Below are positions 58,921 through 64,000 of a stretch of 64,000 nucleotides of DNA, piece after piece. Source of the DNA: Streptomyces sp. NA02950 (GTDB taxonomy: Bacteria > Actinomycetota > Actinomycetes > Streptomycetales > Streptomycetaceae); the NCBI RefSeq assembly GCF_013364155.1, contig NZ_CP054916.1:5515001-5579000 (forward strand), in the 5' to 3' direction. Position 1 is the stretch's first letter. Every line of letters begins with the position of its first letter. Both the position numbers and the translations under genes were made by a program. The notes under the pieces were generated by a model. The model saw nothing but the letters and a program-made list of their open reading frames with translations. It was not told where the DNA came from and searched no databases.

Positions 58921-59742
58921 TCACACGCGGTCGAGGACCTTGGCCAGGAGGCTGCCCATACGGGCGGCGGAGTCGCGGCCCGCCTGGAGGACCTCCTCGT
59001 GGTTCAGGGGTTCGCCCGTCATGCCCGCGGCGAGGTTGGTGACCAGGGAGATGCCCAGGACCTCCGCGCCCGCCTCACGGGCGGCGATCGCCTCGAGGGT
59101 GGTGGACATGCCGACGAGGTCCGCGCCGATGGTGCGGGCCATACGGATCTCGGCCGGGGTCTCGTAGTGCGGGCCGGGGAACTGCGCGTAGACGCCCTCC
59201 TCGAGGGTGGGGTCGATCTGCTGGCAGAGCGCGCGCAGCCGGGGTGAGTACAGGTCCGTGAGGTCGACGAAGTTGGCGCCGATGATCGGGGAGCTGGCGG
59301 TGAGGTTGATGTGGTCGCTGATCAGTACCGGCTGGCCGGGGCGCATACCGTCGCGGAGGCCGCCGCAGCCGTTGGTGAGGACGATGGTCTTGCAGCCGGC
59401 GGCGACGGCGGTGCGGACGCCGTGTGCGACGGCGGCGACACCGCGGCCCTCGTAGAAGTGCGTGCGGCCGAGGAAGACCAGAACCCGCTTGTTGTTGATC
59501 TTGTACGAGCGGATCGTGCCCGCATGGCCCTCGACGGCGGGCGGCGGAAAGGCGGGCAGCTCGGTGACGGGGAACTCGTGGTCCGGCGTTCCGAGTGCGT
59601 CGGTGGCGGGGACCCAGCCGGAGCCCAGGACCAGGGCGACGTCGTGGGTCTCCGCGCCGGTCAGCTCGCGCAGGCGCGCGGCGGCGGCGTCGGCGGCGGC
59701 GTGGGGGTCGCCCTGGCTGTCCCAAGTAACTGATGCGTTCAC
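58921..59742 (-). CDS. deoD: purine nucleoside phosphorylase (trimeric type)
   Basis: A 273-residue PNP of the trimeric class. Motifs: [30 protein letters not shown] (phosphate site), [52 protein letters not shown] and LVTNLAAGM. It splits inosine and guanosine (and deoxy forms) to base and pentose-1-phosphate, used by the adjacent mutase. The GTG at 59742 has a weak ribosome site. A CTACGCGCGTAG palindrome is 25 nt upstream. Confidence 0.93.
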   Translation of the reverse strand: MNASVTWDSQGDPHAAADAAAARLRELTGAETHDVALVLGSGWVPATDALGTPDHEFPVTELPAFPPPAVEGHAGTIRSYKINNKRVLVFLGRTHFYEGRGVAAVAHGVRTAVAAGCKTIVLTNGCGGLRDGMRPGQPVLISDHINLTASSPIIGANFVDLTDLYSPRLRALCQQIDPTLEEGVYAQFPGPHYETPAEIRMARTIGADLVGMSTTLEAIAAREAGAEVLGISLVTNLAAGMTGEPLNHEEVLQAGRDSAARMGSLLAKVLDRV

Positions 59743-59767
59743 GCGGTCGAGAGTAGCCGCTTACTGC

Positions 59768-59779
59768 CTACGCGCGTAG
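59768..59779. promoter_or_regulatory. CTACGCGCGTAG operator upstream of deoD
   Basis: Perfect 12-bp palindrome, 25 nt before the PNP start codon; same sequence as sites at 42500 and 55812. Confidence 0.75.
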
Positions 59780-59889
59780 ACGTATTCGGGCGCGGTGTTC
59801 GGATTGTGATTCGCGCATGCGCCTGCGCGACCAGCCACGGCGCGGGCGCGGACGAACGACGGCACCTCGCGGCACTTCCCGCGGAGCGC

Positions 59890-60327
59890 TCAGCAGGGGC
59901 GCTTGCGCAGCTCCATGACGTAGTCGTGGGGTGCCCCGGCGGACTCGGCGGCGTCGGCGATTTCGCCGAGGTAGCGGGCCGAGGGGAGGCCGCCCTCGTA
60001 GCCGTTGAGGACGTAGAGCCAGGCGGGTTCGTCGCCGTCCAGAGTGTGGACACGGATCCGCATCCGCCGGTAGATGTCGAGTCCGACGCCCTCCCAGCGG
60101 TCCATGGAGTCCTCGTCCATGGGGGCGATGTCGTACAGGGCCACGAAGACCTGCGAGCGCGGGGCCTCCACGATGGTCGCGAGAGCGCCCTCCCAGCCCA
60201 TCTGCTCGCCGCCGAAGGTGAGACGCCAGCCGGTGATCCAGCCGGTACCGCGCAGCGGCGAGTGCGGTGCGCGGCGGGACATCAGCCGCGCGTCGAGGTT
60301 GCCGGCGTACGCGGCGTAGAGCGACAT
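59890..60327 (-). CDS. gamma-glutamylcyclotransferase family protein
   Basis: A 145-residue protein with the GGCT fold pattern: MSLYAAYAGNLDARLM (YxxN-like substrate loop), WRLTFGGEQMGWEGALATIV, VFVALYDIAPMDEDSMDRWEG (catalytic Glu) and VLNGYEGGLPSARYLGEIAD. Members form 5-oxoproline from gamma-glutamyl compounds; the substrate here is unknown. It lies directly upstream of deoD on the same strand, about 150 nt away. Confidence 0.85.
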   Translation of the reverse strand: MSLYAAYAGNLDARLMSRRAPHSPLRGTGWITGWRLTFGGEQMGWEGALATIVEAPRSQVFVALYDIAPMDEDSMDRWEGVGLDIYRRMRIRVHTLDGDEPAWLYVLNGYEGGLPSARYLGEIADAAESAGAPHDYVMELRKRPC

Positions 60328-60401
60328 GGCTCAGAGGGTACGGGAGAGGGGGGGAGTACCCCCGGGGCGGCCGGGCGAGCGCGTGCGGGACAATGGGGCA
60401 T

Positions 60402-61841
60402 GTGACTCGGATCGTGATCATCGGTGGCGGACCCGGCGGCTATGAGGCGGCGCTGGTCGCCGCGCAGCTCGGCGCGGAGGTGACGGTCGTCGACTGCGAC
60501 GGCCTGGGCGGGGCGTCGGTGCTCACCGACTGCGTACCGTCGAAGACGCTCATCGCCACCGCAGAGGTGATGACCACGTTCGACTCTTCGTACGAGGAGT
60601 TGGGGATCATCGTGGCCGATGACACCCCGCCGCTGGAGCGGGCGGCCCGGGTGGTCGGGGTGGACCTGGGCAAGGTCAACCGCCGGGTCAAGCGGCTCGC
60701 GCTGGCGCAGTCGCATGACATCACGGCGTCGGTGACGCGGGCCGGCGCGCGCGTCATGCGCGGGCGCGGGCGGCTGGAGCCGGCGCAGTCGCTCGACGGG
60801 TCGCGGCGGGTGGTCGTCCGGGCCGCGGACGGCTCCGAGGAGACGCTGGTCGCGGACGCGGTGCTGATCTCGACCGGTGCCCATCCGCGGGAGATCCCGG
60901 ACGCGCAGCCGGACGGTGAGCGGATCCTGAACTGGACGCAGGTGTACGACCTGGACGAGCTCCCCGAGGAGCTGATCGTGGTCGGCTCCGGTGTCACCGG
61001 TGCCGAGTTCGCCGGCGCGTACCAGGCGCTGGGCTCGAAGGTCACGCTGGTCTCCAGCCGGGACCGGGTGCTGCCGGGTGAGGACCCGGACGCGGCCGCT
61101 GTGCTGGAGGACGTCTTCCGGCGCCGGGGGATGAACGTGATGTCCCGCTCGCGGGCGCAGGCCGCCAAGCGGGTGGGGGACCGGGTGGAGGTCACGCTCG
61201 CGGACGGGCGGGTCATCACCGGCAGCCACTGTCTGATGGCGGTCGGGTCGATCCCGAACACGGCCGACATGGGCCTGGAGGAGGCCGGGGTCCGGCTGAG
61301 GGAGTCCGGCCACATCAAGACCGACAAGGTGTCGCGGACGAGCGCTCCGGGCGTCTACGCGGCCGGTGACTGCACCGGGGTGTTCGCGCTGGCGTCGGTG
61401 GCGGCCATGCAGGGCCGGATCGCGATGTATCACTTCCTCGGGGACGCGGTCACCCCGCTGAATCTGAAGACGGTCTCGGCCAACGTCTTCACCGACCCCG
61501 AGATCGCCACGGTGGGCTACTCCCAGGCGGACGTGGACTGCGGGAAGATCGACGCCCGGGTGGTCAAGCTGCCGCTGCTGCGGAACCCGCGGGCGAAGAT
61601 GCAGGGCATCCGGGACGGCTTTGTGAAGATCTTCTGCCGTCCGGGCACCGGCATCGTGGTGGGTGGTGTGGTGGTCTCGCCGCGGGCGAGCGAGCTGATC
61701 CACCCGATGTCGCTGGCGGTGGACAACAATCTGACGGTCGAGCAGATCGCGAACGCCTTCACCGTCTATCCGTCACTGTCCGGATCGATCGCCGAGGTGG
61801 CGCGGCAGTTGCACACCCGGAAGACGCAGGGCGAGGCGTAG
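60402..61841 (+). CDS. lpdA: NAD(P)H-quinone dehydrogenase, LpdA-type flavoprotein
   Basis: A 479-residue flavoprotein of the disulfide reductase fold. FAD motif IVIIGGGPGGYEAALVAAQL, NAD motif ELIVVGSGVTGAEFAGAY, and APGVYAAGDCTGVFALASVA. The redox motif CxxxxC is broken: GGASVLTDCVPSKT keeps only the second Cys, as in M. tuberculosis LpdA (Rv3303c), an NAD(P)H:quinone reductase. The start is GTG 60402 or ATG 60393 (both in frame). It is divergent from the gamma-glutamylcyclotransferase gene. Confidence 0.9.
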   Translation: MTRIVIIGGGPGGYEAALVAAQLGAEVTVVDCDGLGGASVLTDCVPSKTLIATAEVMTTFDSSYEELGIIVADDTPPLERAARVVGVDLGKVNRRVKRLALAQSHDITASVTRAGARVMRGRGRLEPAQSLDGSRRVVVRAADGSEETLVADAVLISTGAHPREIPDAQPDGERILNWTQVYDLDELPEELIVVGSGVTGAEFAGAYQALGSKVTLVSSRDRVLPGEDPDAAAVLEDVFRRRGMNVMSRSRAQAAKRVGDRVEVTLADGRVITGSHCLMAVGSIPNTADMGLEEAGVRLRESGHIKTDKVSRTSAPGVYAAGDCTGVFALASVAAMQGRIAMYHFLGDAVTPLNLKTVSANVFTDPEIATVGYSQADVDCGKIDARVVKLPLLRNPRAKMQGIRDGFVKIFCRPGTGIVVGGVVVSPRASELIHPMSLAVDNNLTVEQIANAFTVYPSLSGSIAEVARQLHTRKTQGEA

Positions 61842-61853
61842 TTGGCCCCTTAT

Positions 61854-61906
61854 AGCAGCTCTTGGCCACGCAGATGAACAACTTCTGCTAATTGGTGCAA
61901 GCTGCT
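61854..61906. promoter_or_regulatory. inverted repeat in AT-rich promoter of deoR-family gene
   Basis: AGCAGCT (61854-61860) and AGCTGCT (61900-61906) form an inverted repeat in a stretch that is unusually AT-rich for this chromosome, just before the DeoR gene. Possibly the regulator's own operator. Confidence 0.4.
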
Positions 61907-61941
61907 GAAAACAGACGGTCGTTGGCATTACTGTCAGTTTC

Positions 61942-62931
61942 GTGTTCGCTGCAGAACGTCGCCAATTGATCCTTGAAATGGTGCGTGCGAACGGAGCGGT
62001 GTCGCTCCGGGAGCTCGCCCGCGTCGTCCAGACCTCCGAAGTGACCGTCCGGCGTGATGTGCGGGCGCTGGAGGCAGAAGGACTGCTCGACCGCCGGCAC
62101 GGCGGTGCGGTGCTGCCGGGCGGTTTCACCAGGGAGTCCGGCTTCCCGCAGAAATCCCATCTAGCGACCGCGGAGAAGACGGCGATCGCCGATCTCGCGG
62201 CCGGTTTCGTCGACGAGGGCGAGGCCGTCGTGGTCGGCGCCGGTACGACCACGCAGGAGCTGGCCCGCCGGCTCGCGCGGGTCCCGGGGCTGACCGTGGT
62301 CACCAATTCCCTGCTGGTCGCACAGGCGTTGGCGCATGCCAACCGGGTCGAGGTCGTGATGACCGGCGGCACCCTGCGCGGCTCCAACTACGCCCTGGTC
62401 GGCAGCGGTGCCGAGCAGTCCCTGCAAGGACTGCGGGTCTCGCGCGCCTTTCTCTCCGGCAGTGGGCTGACGGCCGAGCGCGGGCTGTCCACCTCCAACA
62501 TGCTCTCGGCCAGCGTGGACCGGGCCCTGGTCCAGGCCGCGGCGGAGGTGGTGGTGCTCGCCGACCACACCAAGCTGGGCACCGACACCATGTTCCAGAC
62601 GGTGCCCACCGATGTGATCACGCGACTGGTCACCGATGAGCCGCCCGCCCATGACGACCGGGCGCTGACCGAGCTCCAGGCCCTGGCCGACCAGGGGGTG
62701 CAGATCTCCGTGGCCGGGCCGGGCGCGGGCGCGGGCTCGGGCGGTGAGGGCGGTGGCCCGGGGCGCCAGGGGCGGCTGGGCCATCCACCCAGAGCCGGTG
62801 AGGACGGGCTGCCGCTGCCCGGTCCGCGCCGCAACCACCCGCATCCGCCCAGCCCCCAGCTGCGCAGCGCGGTGCCGCTGTCGGAGCAGCAGCCGGGCCG
62901 GGTGGCGGACCTGGCGCCGCGCCGCCGCTGA
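61942..62931 (+). CDS. DeoR/GlpR family transcriptional regulator
   Basis: A 329-residue regulator. The DeoR helix-turn-helix fills residues about 4-58 (RRQLILEMVRANGAVSLREL, EVTVRRDVRALEAEGLLDRR), followed by a sugar-phosphate-binding DeoRC domain (FVDEGEAVVVGAGTTTQELA, VVTNSLLVAQAL, VLADHTKLGTDTM) and an unusual Gly/Pro/Arg-rich tail of about 75 residues. The GTG at 61942 lacks a ribosome site, so the messenger may be leaderless. It is a candidate regulator of the nucleoside genes; its effector could be deoxyribose phosphate. Confidence 0.88.
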   Translation: MFAAERRQLILEMVRANGAVSLRELARVVQTSEVTVRRDVRALEAEGLLDRRHGGAVLPGGFTRESGFPQKSHLATAEKTAIADLAAGFVDEGEAVVVGAGTTTQELARRLARVPGLTVVTNSLLVAQALAHANRVEVVMTGGTLRGSNYALVGSGAEQSLQGLRVSRAFLSGSGLTAERGLSTSNMLSASVDRALVQAAAEVVVLADHTKLGTDTMFQTVPTDVITRLVTDEPPAHDDRALTELQALADQGVQISVAGPGAGAGSGGEGGGPGRQGRLGHPPRAGEDGLPLPGPRRNHPHPPSPQLRSAVPLSEQQPGRVADLAPRRR

Positions 62932-63007
62932 CAGGGCGTGCGGTCGCGGGAAGCGGCCGTCGGGCCGGTGGGGCCGTGCGGTCGGTGGACCGTGTCGTGG
63001 GGCCCGT

Positions 63008-63601
63008 TCAGCGGGCCTTGAGACCGGTGAGGGTCAGGGCCAGCAGCCGGTCGGCCAGCTCCGGGTCGTCCGGCGACTGCTCCACGGCCAGGGCGATCGC
63101 ATTGGTCAGCTGCATCAGGTCGGCGATCACCACATCGGACCGCACGGCCCCGGCCTGCTGTGCGCGGGCGAGCAGCTCGCTGCCCGCCTCGCGCAGCGGC
63201 AGACCACACCCCCGGGACAGCTCCGAGCTCTCGTCCGCCGAGCACGCCATCAGGGCCTGGGCGAGCCCGCGGTAGGTGCTTGCGTGGTGGACCAGCGCAC
63301 GCAGCCAGTCGACCAGCGCACGGCACGGCTGCGGGGCCTTGGCCAGCTCCCGGGAGTGCGCCAGCAGGGCGCACATCTCGCCCTGGAAGACGGCGCCCAT
63401 CAGCGCCGTGCGATGGGGGAAGTGGCGGTAGAGGGTGCCGATGCCGACGCCCGCGCGGCGCGCGATGTCCTCCAGCGAGGCGTCCGTGCCGTGCTGGGTG
63501 AAGGCCGTACGGGCCTCCGCCAGCAGCCGCTGGTAGTTGCGGCGCGCGTCGGCGCGCATGGGGCGCGGTGGCGTCTGCGCCGTGGCTGTCTCGATCGCCA
63601 T
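63008..63601 (-). CDS. TetR family repressor
   Basis: A 197-residue TetR-type regulator. The DNA-binding part is at residues about 15-62 (YQRLLAEARTAFTQHGTDAS, IARRAGVGIGTLYRHFPHRT), followed by a ligand domain (LVDWLRALVHHASTYRGLAQ). ATG 63601 follows a strong GGGAGGA. The gene is divergent from the secreted protein at 63922 and may control that or another transporter. Confidence 0.9.
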   Translation of the reverse strand: MAIETATAQTPPRPMRADARRNYQRLLAEARTAFTQHGTDASLEDIARRAGVGIGTLYRHFPHRTALMGAVFQGEMCALLAHSRELAKAPQPCRALVDWLRALVHHASTYRGLAQALMACSADESSELSRGCGLPLREAGSELLARAQQAGAVRSDVVIADLMQLTNAIALAVEQSPDDPELADRLLALTLTGLKAR

Positions 63602-63921
63602 CGCGGTCCTCCCTGCCGTGCCCGGCCGTACCTGCCTGTAGGTCAAGCATGCCATCACGTGATGAGGTGGCGGTCCGGGTCGCCTGGTCGGAGCCCGAAG
63701 GGAAGACAACGCCCCTGCCGGGCAGCGCGGTTCACGCGTGGCCCGTCCGACAGGGCGCAAGCGCCGTGCGCGGCGTTCACTGGGGCGGTGGCGCGGGCGA
63801 CAGCGGTGCGTTAGCAACGTGTTAGCGGAACGACAGCCGTCGTCGGCACGCTATGAGGCACACGCCGAGCGAAAACCACGCCGGGCCAAGACCGTTCCAC
63901 TTCACGAAGAAGGTTCTCGAC
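63602..63921. other. 320-bp divergent intergenic region
   Basis: No gene supported. It should contain promoters for the TetR gene and the secreted protein gene. A GTTAGC direct repeat (about 63810-63827, spaced 12 bp) is the only feature I noticed. Confidence 0.4.
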
Positions 63922-64000
63922 ATGCGCACTCTCCGCACCCGAGTCCGTACCATCGCCAGTGCGGGGCTGCTGGTGACCGCCGCTCTTCTGGCCACCGCCT
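63922..64000 (+). CDS. secreted protein, N-terminal fragment
   Basis: The first 26 codons of a gene running off the right edge: MRTLRTRVRTIASAGLLVTA followed by ALLATA, a typical Streptomyces signal peptide. AAGAAGG precedes the ATG. Nothing more can be said about its function. Confidence 0.7.
   Translation, partial: MRTLRTRVRTIASAGLLVTAALLATA

Noticed and set aside
59780..59889. Possible small RNA gene between deoD and the gamma-glutamylcyclotransferase gene
   Set aside because: The sequence looks like a worn copy of the common Streptomyces intergenic repeat and shows no clear promoter or terminator.
60700..61400. LpdA as a dihydrolipoamide dehydrogenase
   Set aside because: The first cysteine of the redox pair is missing, so a quinone reductase of the M. 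tuberculosis LpdA type is the better call.

Overview
The window is very GC-rich (third codon positions almost always G or C), uses many GTG starts and densely packed, often ATGA/GTGA-overlapping genes, and carries families typical of the genus (DUF397/HTH pairs, SCO1431 family, AfsQ1/AfsQ2/SigQ, DUF6716). It is a chromosomal segment of a Streptomyces or close relative. The right two thirds follow a gene order I recall from S. coelicolor (roughly the SCO488x-SCO492x region), and the nucleoside genes have counterparts in the M. tuberculosis cluster lpdA-deoD-pmmB-add-deoA-cdd. These synteny statements come from memory, not from a search.

Layout. 1-3.7 kb: the 3' end of an acyl-CoA mutase gene, a SecDF-P1-like lipoprotein, a B3/4-domain protein and a Tat-exported alpha/beta hydrolase, followed by a 191-bp MITE-like element with perfect 20-bp inverted repeats. 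4-9.3 kb: an amidase, then a surface-polymer unit made of a small membrane protein, a NodB-GT2 fusion and an LCP ligase-type protein. 9.3-12.8 kb: a DUF397/HTH pair, a DsbA-like protein, an SDR and regulators. 12.8-15.6 kb: the gluconate module gntR-gntK-gntP. 15.7-19.6 kb: a DD-carboxypeptidase, a CoA transferase, and two secreted proteins side by side, one beta/gamma-crystallin-like and one with aerolysin-like character.

19.8-28.6 kb: a nonulosonate (sialic-acid/Kdn-type) glycopolymer cluster: acyltransferase, POLYST-like transferase, GT2, DUF6716 transferase, a NeuA-HAD phosphatase fusion, a NeuB that lacks the C-terminal SAF domain, and a further transferase. The fused phosphatase together with the absence of a NeuC-type epimerase favours a Kdn-like route through a 9-phosphate.

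28.7-37.2 kb: an M20 amidohydrolase, then a nucleoside import and salvage operon (BMP lipoprotein, ABC ATPase, two permeases, cdd, deoA). The nucleoside theme continues with add (42.5 kb), deoC plus two aldehyde dehydrogenase genes (52.4-55.8 kb), a phosphopentomutase-type mutase and purine nucleoside phosphorylase (56.7-59.7 kb), ending with lpdA and a DeoR-family regulator. A palindrome, CTACGCGCGTAG, sits just upstream of add, deoC and deoD, and a close relative lies upstream of the BMP lipoprotein. This ties the four transcription units into one candidate regulon.

Other islands: a secreted metzincin-ricin protein, a divergent LysR/MFS pair, small envelope proteins (secreted peptide, lipoproteins, PspC, VanZ), the AfsQ1/AfsQ2/lipoprotein operon facing sigQ with a matching AfsQ1 box between them, and a solitary TnpB insertion with an end hairpin next to a uridine kinase-like gene. 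The window closes with a TetR repressor and the first codons of a secreted protein. I saw no tRNA, rRNA, CRISPR array or replication origin.
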